Part shown: positions 19,490 to 29,654 of the stretch, one piece after another
Layout of the letters: each line of letters opens with the position of its first letter
Position numbering within the stretch: the first letter of the stretch is position 1
Assembly (NCBI GenBank): GCA_937910875.1
Contig: CALENA010000053.1
Coordinates: 27,759 to 91,758, forward strand
Length of the DNA stretch: 64,000 nt
DNA from: an uncultured Desulfobulbaceae bacterium
Lineage (GTDB): Bacteria; Desulfobacterota; Desulfobulbia; Desulfobulbales; Desulfocapsaceae
Reading direction: 5' to 3'
Position numbers and translations under genes: made by a program
The notes under the pieces: model-generated
What the model was told of the DNA's origin: nothing
Seen by the model: the letters and a program-made list of their open reading frames with translations, nothing else
Database searches by the model: none

Positions 19490-22162
19490 ATGTCGCAAAG
19501 CCACCATTTCTCCCTTCGCTCTCTGCTCTGCTCACTGCTGCTTGCCCTGCTGGTCACCCTGGGTCACACTGGGCCGGCCTCAGCCCTGGAGCAGAACGCC
19601 AGCTTCCCCCCTCTGAAGATCAACAGCCTCCAGTCTGGCCAGGACCTGGGCACCCTGGCCGACCAGAACCTGACTACGGTCCTCTCCAGATATGCCTTTA
19701 CCATGCTCTCCCGCGATGCAGCCAGCCAGTTGCTTGACTACAACGGCAGCTGGCCACCGCCCGCCCCGGCCCTCCAGAAACTGAGCCAGCACACAGGTCA
19801 AGACTATGTGGCCATCGGCAGCCTGACTCTGCTCGGTCAACAGATCAGCCTCGACTACAGGGTCTATGACCTTCTGGCCCCAGGGACCCCGAAATACTTT
19901 TTCGAGGCCCGTCCGGCCCTGACCGATCTTACAGCAGCTCTTGACGCCATCTTGAAAAAGGTGGTCAGCCACACCAGCCGTGAAGCACTCATCGCAACGA
20001 TTACAGTCAGCGGCAGCGAGCGCATCGACTCCGGGGCCATCCTGCGTAAAATCAGCAGCCAGACCGGGGACATCTACTCACAGGCGACCCTGCGCCGCGA
20101 CCTCAAGGCCATCTTCGACATGGGTTATTTTGAAGATGTCCGTATCCAGGTGGAACAGGGCCAGCAAGGGAGGGAAATCACCTTCGAGGTCCAGGAAAAG
20201 CCGGTTCTGGCCCAAATTGAGTTCACGGGCATTGACCAGGAATACGAAGAAGACGCCCGGGCCGCGGCCAACCTCAAGACCAACACCATCCTGAATCAGA
20301 GTCGCATCAACCAGGCGGCCGCTGCCGTCCAGAATTTCCTGAAATCCAAGGGCTATTACGAGACCACCGTCATCCCGGAGATCAGCTACCCCACCCCCGG
20401 CCAGGCCACCCTGCGCTTCGTTGTCAGCCAGGGCGACAAACTCTATATCCATGAGATCAGCTTTATCGGCAACACAACCTTTGGCACAGATGAGCTCAGA
20501 GACCAGCTTGAGACCGGCACCAAAGGCTGGTTTTCCTGGCTGTCCGGCAAGGGTCTGCTCAACATGGACGAACTGCGCCAGGATGCGGCCCGGATCAATA
20601 TCTTCTACAACAACCAGGGGTTTCTTGAGGCCAAGGTGGCCGACCCCCAGGTCCGCCAGGAAGACAAGACCCTGTATGTCAGCTTCATCATTGAAGAGGG
20701 CGTTCGCTATCGCATGGGCACGGTGGATTTCAGCGGCGACCTGATCAGCGACAAGGAGGTCCTGCGGCAGTTGCTCACCTTTCCGGATGAGGAGTTTGTG
20801 AACAAGAAGGGTATCCGGGATGACATGCTCAAGATCACTGACCATTACTCTGAAAAGGGATATGCCTTTGCCGATGTCAAACCGCAAATGACCAAAGGCT
20901 CGGCCCCGGACCAGCTGGACATCACGCTCAAGATCGACAAGGGTGAGCTGGTCTATATCGACCGGATCATGATCAGCGGCAATTCCCGGACCCGGGACAA
21001 TGTCATCCGCCGCGAGATGAAAATTGAAGAGGGGGGAGTCTTTGACTCCAAGGCCCTGCGCACCAGCAGTCAGAAACTGCAGCGGCTGGAGTTCTTTGAA
21101 GACGTCTCTGTCACCCCCCAACCCACCGGTGACCCGGCCCTGATGGACATCGTGGTCGAGGTCAAGGAGAAAAACACCGGACAGTTCAGTATCGGCATGG
21201 GGTACAGCTCGGTGGATAACCTGGTCCTCATGGGTGAAGTTTCGGAAAACAACTTTCTGGGTCGGGGCGACCGGCTCTCATTCAAGGCCGACATCAGCGG
21301 CACCAACACCCGCTACAACCTGAGTTACACCAATCCCCGCTTCCGCGACTCGCAGCTGAGCTGGGGCATCGACCTGTTCAACTGGGTCACTGAATATGAT
21401 GATTATGACAAGGGCTCCAAGGGCGGGGCCATCCGTTTTGGCTACCCCCTGTGGGAAAAATGGCGCTGGTTCGGCAGCTACAGCTTCACCGACTCCCAGC
21501 TGAGCAATATTTCGGATACCGCCTCATGGCTCATTGTCCAGTCCCAGGACCTGGAGATCACCAGCGCCCTCAACTTCTCCGTCAGCCGCGACACCCGTGA
21601 CCGACTGACAGCGCCCACCTCAGGCTCCCGCCACCAGATCAGCGTCAAATACGCCGGCGGTCCTCTTGGCGGCGATGCCCAGTTCACCAAACTTGAGGCC
21701 TCCACCGGCTGGTACTTCCCTCTCCCCTGGAGCACCGTCTTTCACATCAAGGGCGCGGCCGGCCAGATCTGGGAAAACGAGAACGACAAGCTCCCGGTCT
21801 ACGAACGCTTTTTCCTGGGCGGGATGAACACCATCCGCGGCTTTGATTACGGTGATGCCAGCCCCATTGATCCGGTCAGCCTCGAGCACATCGGCGGCGA
21901 CAAGATGTGGTATGCCAACATCGAATATGTCTTTCCGCTGCTCAAAGAGGCCGGAGTCCAGGGCGCCCTGTTCTACGACCTGGGTCGATCCATGGACAAT
22001 GACGAAGACTGGACAGTACAAGATCTCGACCACTCCGTGGGCTTTGAGTTCCGCTGGCTTTCACCCATGGGGCCGCTGCGCCTGATCTGGGGCTTCAATC
22101 TTGATCCGGCCCCGGACGAAGACGAGTCCATGTGGGATTTCTCCATCGGCGGAATGTTCTAG
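19490..22162 (+). CDS. bamA: outer membrane protein assembly factor BamA with an N-terminal extension
   Basis: This is the 890-residue central subunit of the Bam complex, which inserts beta-barrel proteins into the outer membrane. Seen: a signal peptide (about 1-33, ending PASA), five POTRA repeats (about 165-560; for example LRRDLKAIFDMGYFEDVRI) and a C-terminal 16-strand barrel with the GGMNTIRGF motif and a terminal aromatic (SIGGMF). Between the signal and POTRA1 are about 130 extra residues with alternating strands and helices that are not in E. coli BamA. It has its own promoter and a strong terminator before mfd. Confidence 0.95.
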   Translation: MSQSHHFSLRSLLCSLLLALLVTLGHTGPASALEQNASFPPLKINSLQSGQDLGTLADQNLTTVLSRYAFTMLSRDAASQLLDYNGSWPPPAPALQKLSQHTGQDYVAIGSLTLLGQQISLDYRVYDLLAPGTPKYFFEARPALTDLTAALDAILKKVVSHTSREALIATITVSGSERIDSGAILRKISSQTGDIYSQATLRRDLKAIFDMGYFEDVRIQVEQGQQGREITFEVQEKPVLAQIEFTGIDQEYEEDARAAANLKTNTILNQSRINQAAAAVQNFLKSKGYYETTVIPEISYPTPGQATLRFVVSQGDKLYIHEISFIGNTTFGTDELRDQLETGTKGWFSWLSGKGLLNMDELRQDAARINIFYNNQGFLEAKVADPQVRQEDKTLYVSFIIEEGVRYRMGTVDFSGDLISDKEVLRQLLTFPDEEFVNKKGIRDDMLKITDHYSEKGYAFADVKPQMTKGSAPDQLDITLKIDKGELVYIDRIMISGNSRTRDNVIRREMKIEEGGVFDSKALRTSSQKLQRLEFFEDVSVTPQPTGDPALMDIVVEVKEKNTGQFSIGMGYSSVDNLVLMGEVSENNFLGRGDRLSFKADISGTNTRYNLSYTNPRFRDSQLSWGIDLFNWVTEYDDYDKGSKGGAIRFGYPLWEKWRWFGSYSFTDSQLSNISDTASWLIVQSQDLEITSALNFSVSRDTRDRLTAPTSGSRHQISVKYAGGPLGGDAQFTKLEASTGWYFPLPWSTVFHIKGAAGQIWENENDKLPVYERFFLGGMNTIRGFDYGDASPIDPVSLEHIGGDKMWYANIEYVFPLLKEAGVQGALFYDLGRSMDNDEDWTVQDLDHSVGFEFRWLSPMGPLRLIWGFNLDPAPDEDESMWDFSIGGMF

Positions 22163-22247
22163 AACGTAACCGGCATGGCTGGACCAAAATTCTGGCTCTG
22201 ATGACGGGTTCCGCAACACTGAATCCACCTTTCTTTGAATGATTTCC

Positions 22248-22284
22248 ACCGGCTGTGGCCTTCCCACAGCCGGTTCTTTTTTTC
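22248..22284 (+). terminator. intrinsic terminator of bamA
   Basis: An 11-bp stem ACCGGCTGTGG/CCACAGCCGGT (22248-22258, 22264-22274) is followed by a T-rich run ending just before the mfd start. It separates bamA from mfd and shows that the in-frame ATG at 22235 is not the mfd start. A 15-base match to the two-hairpin repeat (CATGGCTGGACCAAA) lies upstream near 22173-22187. Confidence 0.85.
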
Positions 22285-22291
22285 TTGTGCC

Positions 22292-25200
22292 ATGCCTATA
22301 CTCTCAACATCTGACCTGCCCAAGCCCCAGGAGACCTGCACCATCTCGGGTCTGAGGGGGAGCAGCGCCACCTTGCTGGCCGCGACCCTGGCCCGGCAAC
22401 AACCCTGCTGCTGCATCCTGCCCGACGAACAGCTGACCGGTCCCTTTGAAGAAGACCTCCGTCTCTTTTATCCCGGGCCGATCCTCACCTATCCGGCCCA
22501 GGAGACCCCACCCTACACCCCGCTTTCACCCGATCAGCAGACCACGGCCAGCCGGCTTTCGGTCCTTTCCCGCTTGCAGGAGCAGAACAGCCCCTTTGTC
22601 ATGGTGATCTCGACCGAGGCCCTGATGCGCAAGGTCATGCCGCGACAGGTCCTGGGGATGACCACCGAACTGATCATGGCAGGCGAAGATTGCGACCGGG
22701 ATCAGCTGCTCGCAGCACTGATCAGAGGTGGCTACGAACAAGTCGCCCTGGTTCAGAGCCCGGGAGACTTCTCTGTGCGGGGCGGGATCATCGATATCTA
22801 TCCACCGGCCTTCAGCGAGGGTATCAATACCGGGGGCAGTGCTCCCCTGCAGCCAACCAGTGATGGCCCCATCCGCCTCGATTTTTTTGGCGACACCATT
22901 GAATCCATCCGCCTCTTTGACCCCTACAGCCAACGCTCGCAGCGGGAGCTGGCCGAGGCCATCCTTTTGCCGGTCAGCGACGTCCTGTTTCCCGAAGGTC
23001 CGGCAATGAGCGCTCTTATGGAAGAGCTCTATCGTCTTGAAGAACAGGAGGGCTGGAACCCTGATGAGGGCGGTCAGCTGCGGGAGCAGATCAGGCGCAG
23101 GTTCCGCTTTGCCGGAATCGAGGCCTTTTTGCCCCTGTTCTACGGTACGCAGCAGACTGCAACCGTCCTTGATTACCTTTCTCCCGAGACCAGACTCTTC
23201 TCCCTTGACCCCCTGGCCCAGAGTCAGGCGGCAGCCCTGATCGATGAACGGGTCCAGGCAAACTATCAGGAGATCCGGGCCAGAAAGAGCCCGGCCCTGG
23301 TCCCGGAGCGCCTCTTTCTCAGTGGGGAAGAGCTGGCCCGGGCCATGGCCACATTCCCGCAGACCCTCTGCTCCGACTTTCCAGACTCGGCCGACCATGT
23401 CCTGAGCATCTCCTCGGCCAACCACCAACTGCTCAAGCAGGAGATCACCCTCCAGCGCCGCAAACAGGGCTTGTTGCCGACCTTGAGCGGTCAGATCCAC
23501 AGCTGGCAGGAACAGGGCGACCGGGTCATCCTCTGCTGCCGCTCAGCCCGACATGCCCAGACCATCACCGAACTCCTGGGGCAACACCAGCACCAGATCG
23601 AGGCCATCCCCGCCCCCTTGTCCAACGAAGACCTGCAACGACACAACCCGGGTCACCTGCTGATCTGCGACCAGCCCTTGAGCCAGGGCTTCAGCCTGAT
23701 TCACGACAAATTACACCTGCTCTCGGAAAGCGAACTCTTTGGCGAGATGCGCCTGGGCAGCCGCAAAAAGGCCAAACAGCAGACCGGTGAGCCTGTCCGC
23801 TTTGCCGAGCTCAGTGACGGTCACGTGGTGGTCCACCGCGACCACGGCCTGGGCATCTATCGCGGCCTGGAAACCATGGAGATCCAGGGGATCATCAATG
23901 ACTTCATGCTCATTGAGTACCGGGACCAGGATCGCCTCTACCTGCCGGTAGACCGCCTCAATCTGATCAGCCGCTACGAAGGTCTGACCGATCGGGCGCC
24001 CCGGATCGACAAGCTTGGCAGCCAGGCCTGGAAGACGACCACGGCCAAGGTCAAGGAAGAGGTGTGGAAGGTGGCCCATGAACTGCTGGACATCTACGCC
24101 ACCCGTGAGATCCGCCAGGGCAAACGCTTCTCCCCACCCGGCAGCCTCTTTCATGAACTGGAAGAGTCCTTTCCCTATGACGAGACCCCGGGCCAGGCCC
24201 GGGCCATCACCGAGACCATTGACGACCTGACCTCAGAGCGGCCCATGGATCGGCTGATCTGCGGCGATGTGGGCTACGGCAAGACCGAGGTGGCGATCCG
24301 CGCCGCAGTCAAGGTGGTGGAAGACGGGTGTCAGGTGGCGATCCTGGTGCCGACCACGGTCCTTGCGGAACAGCACGCCAAGACCTTCCTGGAACGACTG
24401 CAGGGCTTTGGCATGACCGTGGATTGCCTCAACCGCTTCCGGACTTCGGCTGAACAGCGCAGAATCACAAAAGATCTGACCGCCGGCCGGATCGATATCA
24501 TCATCGGCACCCATCGTCTGCTCTCCAAAGACATCTCCTTCCGCAACCTGGGTCTGCTGATCGTGGATGAAGAGCACCGCTTCGGGGTCAGCCACAAGGA
24601 AAAGATCAAGAAGATCAAGGCCGAGGTCGACGTCCTCACCCTGACCGCCACGCCCATCCCCCGGACCCTGCAGATGTCGCTCCTGGGTATCCGCGATCTG
24701 TCGGTGATCTCCACCCCGCCGGCCGAACGACGGCCGGTCAAGACCTTTGTGGCCCGTTACGACGAGCTGGTCATCAAGGAAGCGATCAGCCGCGAACTGC
24801 GGCGGGGCGGCCAGGTCTTCCTGGTCCATAACCGGGTCCGTTCCATTCACAAGATGGCCGCCACGATCCAGCGCCTGGTGCCCGAGGCCCGGATCGCCGT
24901 GGGTCACGGCCAGATGGAGGGCAAGGAACTCGAAGGGATCATGGTCGATTTCGTCAACCGCAAAACCGATGTCCTGGTCTGCACCACGATCATTGAATCC
25001 GGGCTCGACATTCCCTCGGCCAACACGATCATCATCAACCGCGCCGACACCCTGGGGCTGGCCGGAATCTACCAACTGAGGGGCCGGGTCGGCCGCAGCG
25101 CCACCCAGTCCTTTGCCTACCTCCTGGTGCCCTCACTCGATGCCCTGAGCAAGGACTCGAAAGAGCGGCTGCGGGCCCTGATGGATGCCAATGAACTGGG

Positions 25201-25870
25201 CGCCGGCTTCAAACTGGCCATGAGTGATCTCCAGATCCGCGGCGGCGGCAACCTGCTTGGCATCTCCCAGAGCGGCCAGATCGCGGCCATCGGCTATGAC
25301 CTCTACCTTGACCTGCTCCAGCGAACCGTGGCCGACCTCAAGGCTCGGGCCGCAGCCGGCCTTGACTACGAGGCCACAGAAGAGATCGATCCGGAAATCA
25401 ACCTGCATCTCTCGGCCTATATCCCCGAAACCTACATCCCGGATATCAGCCAGCGTTACATCAGCTACCGCCGCATCGCCGCCCTGAGCACTGCAGACGA
25501 CGAGGCGGCCGGCGATCTCATGGATGAACTGGCCGACCGGTACGGCCCCATTCCAGCCGAGACCCGCAACCTCCTCCACATCGTCCGGCTCAAGAAAGGA
25601 CTGATCCGCCTGCGGATCGCCAAACTGGAACGGGGGCCTGGAAATCTGGTCTTCTCCTTTCTCAACCAGACACCGCTGGCCCCGTCCCTGCTCCTGAACT
25701 GGCTGGACAAGATGGGCAAAAAACAGAAGACCAGGTATCGTCTGACCCAGGATGGCCGGCTGATCATCAACCTTGACCAGGGTCAGGGCGGCGATCTCTT
25801 TGGCCTGATCGAACAGGCCCTGCACCAGCTCGAACAGCTCATCCCCTCTGGCCCGGAAATATTGCCATGA
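22292..25870 (+). CDS. mfd: transcription-repair coupling factor Mfd
   Basis: This 1192-residue ATP-dependent translocase removes stalled RNA polymerase at lesions and recruits UvrA. Seen in order: a UvrB-like N-terminal module, a CarD-like RNA-polymerase interaction domain (HVVVHRDHGLGIYRGLETM, about residue 510), superfamily 2 helicase domains with Walker A GDVGYGKTE (about 657) and DEEH (about 758), TATPIPRTLQMS, the TRG region and a C-terminal TRCF domain. The ATG at 22292 lies after the bamA terminator. The stop overlaps the next gene (ATGA), so the phosphatase is translationally coupled. Confidence 0.96.
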   Translation: MPILSTSDLPKPQETCTISGLRGSSATLLAATLARQQPCCCILPDEQLTGPFEEDLRLFYPGPILTYPAQETPPYTPLSPDQQTTASRLSVLSRLQEQNSPFVMVISTEALMRKVMPRQVLGMTTELIMAGEDCDRDQLLAALIRGGYEQVALVQSPGDFSVRGGIIDIYPPAFSEGINTGGSAPLQPTSDGPIRLDFFGDTIESIRLFDPYSQRSQRELAEAILLPVSDVLFPEGPAMSALMEELYRLEEQEGWNPDEGGQLREQIRRRFRFAGIEAFLPLFYGTQQTATVLDYLSPETRLFSLDPLAQSQAAALIDERVQANYQEIRARKSPALVPERLFLSGEELARAMATFPQTLCSDFPDSADHVLSISSANHQLLKQEITLQRRKQGLLPTLSGQIHSWQEQGDRVILCCRSARHAQTITELLGQHQHQIEAIPAPLSNEDLQRHNPGHLLICDQPLSQGFSLIHDKLHLLSESELFGEMRLGSRKKAKQQTGEPVRFAELSDGHVVVHRDHGLGIYRGLETMEIQGIINDFMLIEYRDQDRLYLPVDRLNLISRYEGLTDRAPRIDKLGSQAWKTTTAKVKEEVWKVAHELLDIYATREIRQGKRFSPPGSLFHELEESFPYDETPGQARAITETIDDLTSERPMDRLICGDVGYGKTEVAIRAAVKVVEDGCQVAILVPTTVLAEQHAKTFLERLQGFGMTVDCLNRFRTSAEQRRITKDLTAGRIDIIIGTHRLLSKDISFRNLGLLIVDEEHRFGVSHKEKIKKIKAEVDVLTLTATPIPRTLQMSLLGIRDLSVISTPPAERRPVKTFVARYDELVIKEAISRELRRGGQVFLVHNRVRSIHKMAATIQRLVPEARIAVGHGQMEGKELEGIMVDFVNRKTDVLVCTTIIESGLDIPSANTIIINRADTLGLAGIYQLRGRVGRSATQSFAYLLVPSLDALSKDSKERLRALMDANELGAGFKLAMSDLQIRGGGNLLGISQSGQIAAIGYDLYLDLLQRTVADLKARAAAGLDYEATEEIDPEINLHLSAYIPETYIPDISQRYISYRRIAALSTADDEAAGDLMDELADRYGPIPAETRNLLHIVRLKKGLIRLRIAKLERGPGNLVFSFLNQTPLAPSLLLNWLDKMGKKQKTRYRLTQDGRLIINLDQGQGGDLFGLIEQALHQLEQLIPSGPEILP

Positions 25871-26574
25871 CCGAAAACACCCTGCCTGCGCCCCCCCAGA
25901 TCCACCCGGATTTTTCCTGGGACGAGATCGACACCATTCTTCTGGACATGGACGGCACCCTGCTGGACAAGTACTTTGACGACCATTTCTGGGAGGAATA
26001 CGTGCCCAAGGTCTTTGCCAGGACCCATAACCTGACCCCGGCCGAGGCCCGCAAACAGCTGCTGGCCCGTTACAAACAGGTGGAGTCCACCCTGCAGTGG
26101 TGCGATCTCGACTACTGGTCAGACCAGTTGGGCCTGGACATCCCCGAACTCAAGTGCAAGACCGATCACCTGATTCAGGTCCACCCCTACGTCATTGATT
26201 TTCTGGAATTCCTGCACGAGATGGGCAAGGAGGTGCATCTGGTGACCAACGCTCACTCCAAGACCCTGGAGATCAAGATGCGCAAGACCAGACTGGGCAA
26301 ATGGTTCGACCGCATCGTCTGCGCCGAGGAACTGGGGGAGGCCAAGGAACAGCCGATCTTCTGGGAACGGCTCGAGGGGTTGCTGGGCTATGACAAGAAG
26401 CGGACCCTGCTGGCCGACGACACGGCCAAGGTCCTCCATTCGGCCCGTGAATACGGCATGGGGCACCTGCTCTTCGTGGCCCGGCCCAGTTCGCGGCTGC
26501 CGGTCCACTATTCAGATCAGTATCCGTCCATCGTCACCTTTGACGAGTTGATCACCCGGCGCATCAATCCTTAG
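25867..26574 (+). CDS. yrfG: HAD-superfamily hydrolase, YrfG-like (GMP/IMP nucleotidase type)
   Basis: This 235-residue cytoplasmic phosphatase has the HAD catalytic motifs: LDMDGTLLD (nucleophile D27, acid D29), VTNAHSKTL (motif II) and LLADDTAKVL (motif III). The overall sequence resembles YrfG, which dephosphorylates purine nucleotides in E. coli; the substrate here is inferred. It overlaps the mfd stop by four bases and ends inside an inverted repeat shared with corA. Confidence 0.82.
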   Translation: MTENTLPAPPQIHPDFSWDEIDTILLDMDGTLLDKYFDDHFWEEYVPKVFARTHNLTPAEARKQLLARYKQVESTLQWCDLDYWSDQLGLDIPELKCKTDHLIQVHPYVIDFLEFLHEMGKEVHLVTNAHSKTLEIKMRKTRLGKWFDRIVCAEELGEAKEQPIFWERLEGLLGYDKKRTLLADDTAKVLHSAREYGMGHLLFVARPSSRLPVHYSDQYPSIVTFDELITRRINP

Positions 26575-26642
26575 GGACTCGGCAAATACTGATGAACCCG
26601 AAAACGGGATGCGTTATGGTCTGTCAGTATGTTCCGCGTCCC

Positions 26643-26645
<3 letters not shown>
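26571..26645. repeat. imperfect inverted repeat spanning the yrfG-corA junction (22-bp repeat, copy 2)
   Basis: The arms 26571-26592 and 26624-26645 match at 18 of 22 positions and enclose a small CCCG/CGGG hairpin. The left arm is the same 22-base sequence found after hemG (14069-14090). The element runs exactly from the yrfG stop codon to the corA stop codon, so it forms the whole convergent junction. It lacks a T-run. Confidence 0.7.
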
Positions 26646-27713
<1,068 letters not shown>

Positions 27714-27762
27714 CTCGTGCCACTCCTCAATATCTGAATTACGGCTCCTTCAACGCTTTCGC

Positions 27763-27836
27763 CAACCAGCACGGCTGAACCAGAAAGGGCCCTCCAACTG
27801 ACCCAAGAGGGGTGCAGCGGGAAGGCCCTTTTTTCC
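27763..27836 (+). other. partial two-hairpin repeat followed by a terminator-like hairpin
   Basis: Bases 27763-27781 match the first 19-20 bases of the dispersed repeat (AACCAGCACGGCTGAACCA); the rest of the repeat is absent. Next comes AAGGGCC (27785-27791) paired with GGCCCTT (27824-27830) and a T-run on the plus strand. The only nearby gene end is the minus-strand cytochrome, for which the T-run is on the weaker side. Confidence 0.5.
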
Positions 27837-27897
27837 CCAGCCCATCACCTTACGCTGGATCTATTCCTGAACGGTGCAAGGAAGGGGAACGTCACCG

Positions 27898-28266
27898 TTA
27901 CTGTTTCTTGTGGCAGGTGGAGCAGGATGTCCCCTTAGGAACGTTCTGTTCCTTGTGGCAGGGCCAGCAGAATTTCTTGTGAAAATCATTGCCCGTCCCG
28001 CTCTTGTTCTCGATACTGACCACCAGCTCGCCGCCGCCTGCCTCGTTCTTGTGGCACTTGGCGCAGACCAGCACGGCCTGATGCTGGTGATGAGGAAAGA
28101 TCACCGCCTCTTTTTTCCCCTCCACCTGAAAGGCCTCTTTCAGATCAATGGTCTCCGGGCCGCCCTGGGCCGCAGATGTGACCCCGGACAGGGCCAACAG
28201 CGACAGAAGACAAAAACCAGCCAGGACAGCCACTCTGTTTAATCGTTTTTCTATTCTACTCTTCAT
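27898..28266 (-). CDS. periplasmic triheme cytochrome c (c3/c7-like)
   Basis: This is a 122-residue secreted cytochrome. Seen: a signal peptide (about 1-33, ending TSA), a His-rich FPHHQHQ segment that probably supplies distal haem ligands, and three haem-c motifs CAKCH, CWPCH and CSTCH. The pattern resembles cytochrome c7 and the periplasmic c3 family, which carry electrons from periplasmic dehydrogenases. The start has a GGAGAAGG Shine-Dalgarno. It lies downstream of the cydAB genes on the same strand, so it may be expressed with them. Confidence 0.88.
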   Translation of the reverse strand: MKSRIEKRLNRVAVLAGFCLLSLLALSGVTSAAQGGPETIDLKEAFQVEGKKEAVIFPHHQHQAVLVCAKCHKNEAGGGELVVSIENKSGTGNDFHKKFCWPCHKEQNVPKGTSCSTCHKKQ

Positions 28267-28334
28267 TTACACCTTCTCCTTCTCAATACGTTCAATGCAA
28301 CAGATTCTGAAGACATTTTCGAGTCATGGCCTGC

Positions 28335-28430
28335 CTACAGCAGGCCGAGACGGTTCAGCATATACAGGGCCCCGCGATAGGAAAGCACAATCACCGCCAG
28401 CCAGGACACAATCAATACAGTCGTTATCAT
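28335..28430 (-). CDS. 31-residue single-span membrane protein, CydX-like
   Basis: This small gene reads MITTVLIVSWLAVIVLSY followed by RGALYMLNRLGLL. It has a perfect AGGAGA Shine-Dalgarno five bases before the ATG, one hydrophobic helix (about 3-18) and a short basic tail. It lies about 90 bases downstream of cydB on the same strand. Small one-helix subunits (CydX, CydS, CydH) are needed for bd oxidase stability in several bacteria, and genes for them commonly follow cydB. The sequence does not closely match E. coli CydX, so the assignment rests on size, topology and position. Confidence 0.68.
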   Translation of the reverse strand: MITTVLIVSWLAVIVLSYRGALYMLNRLGLL

Positions 28431-28519
28431 CACATTCTCCTTATTTCATGGAATCGATACGCTCGGAACAGGCCCGTAACAGCTCCAAGACCCGTTACGA
28501 GCCCATCTTGTTCCCTTGA

Positions 28520-29653
28520 TCAATAGGCCTCTTCGTCCACGACCTCATGGGCCGCCAGTTTCTGTCCATCCATCTGGCGCCAGACGTAGACCACATAGGC
28601 CAGAACCAGCGGGATCATCAGGGCCACATAGGTCATGGTCACCAAAGTATAGTGGCTGGACGAGGCATTATAGATGGTCAGGCTCGACTGGAGATCCGTC
28701 AGCGAGGGGTAAAACGCGGTCTGATTATAACCGGCCAGAGAAAACAGGGAGAGCCCCACCAGGACCGTACCCAGGCCACCCGGCCAGATCCCTTTGGAGC
28801 TGTCGCGATGAACGGTCAGCCAGACCGAAAGGACCACCAGCACCAGCCCCGTGAGGAGCAGGCCCAGGACCAAGGGCATGGCCAGGAGATTGCCCAGATA
28901 CTTGTACGCCACCACTTCGATAACCCCGTTTTCTCCAATCCCATAGCCTGAACGGAGCAGCAGAGAGACCAGGACATAGAGCAGGAACGGCAGGGCGCAG
29001 CAGAAGTTGGTGCGCACGGATCGACGCAGCCGCCCCTGGAAGGATTCCATGGCAGAAAAATTAATATTGTTGAGCAGATACATGCCGCCTAAAATCCGGG
29101 CATTGAAGACCAGAAACAGCCCCAAAGACAGATTGAACAGGGAAAAGGCCGCTTCAAGTCCGCGCAGGGGATGATCCCAGGTCACCTGGTTGTAGAGATT
29201 CAGGCTGAAGTTTGACCCGCTGAAAAAGGTGGCCACTGCCGCCCCGATCAGGAGCAATCCCAGGGAACCGTTGATAAAGAGGAAGAGCTCATAGGTGCGG
29301 GTTCCCAGGAAATTCCCCGGTTTTTTGCGATACTCATAGCTCACCGCCTGGATGATAAAGGTAAAAAGAATGATCATCCACACCCAGTAGGCCCCGCCAA
29401 AGCTGGTGGCGTAGAACTTGGGGAACGCGGCAAACAAGGCGCCGCCGAACAGGACCAGAGTGGTGAAGGTCAGCTCCCACTTCCGGCCCAGGGAATTGAT
29501 GACCAGGGACTTTTCCACGTCATTTTTGGCCACCTGCCAGAGCAGCGTCTGACCGCCCTGGACAAAGTTGAGAAAGAGAAAAAGCGAGCCGACCACAGCG
29601 CAGATCAGCCACCAGAGCTGCTGCAGGGTTGTATAGTCAAGATTGGAAAACAT
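28520..29653 (-). CDS. cydB: cytochrome bd ubiquinol oxidase subunit II
   Basis: This 377-residue inner-membrane subunit partners CydA. Seen: about eight to nine transmembrane segments, the N-terminal LQQLWWLICAVVGSLF and the family motif GGAYWVWMIILFTFIIQAVSYEYR. It starts within two bases of the cydA stop, so translation is coupled. CydB carries no haem but stabilises the complex. In a strict anaerobe bd oxidase serves oxygen removal at very low oxygen. Confidence 0.95.
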   Translation of the reverse strand: MFSNLDYTTLQQLWWLICAVVGSLFLFLNFVQGGQTLLWQVAKNDVEKSLVINSLGRKWELTFTTLVLFGGALFAAFPKFYATSFGGAYWVWMIILFTFIIQAVSYEYRKKPGNFLGTRTYELFLFINGSLGLLLIGAAVATFFSGSNFSLNLYNQVTWDHPLRGLEAAFSLFNLSLGLFLVFNARILGGMYLLNNINFSAMESFQGRLRRSVRTNFCCALPFLLYVLVSLLLRSGYGIGENGVIEVVAYKYLGNLLAMPLVLGLLLTGLVLVVLSVWLTVHRDSSKGIWPGGLGTVLVGLSLFSLAGYNQTAFYPSLTDLQSSLTIYNASSSHYTLVTMTYVALMIPLVLAYVVYVWRQMDGQKLAAHEVVDEEAY

Positions 29654-29654
29654 A

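Noticed and set aside
22235..22291. N-terminal extension of mfd from the ATG at 22235
   Set aside because: It would place the bamA terminator stem inside mfd coding sequence; the ATG at 22292 fits the family.
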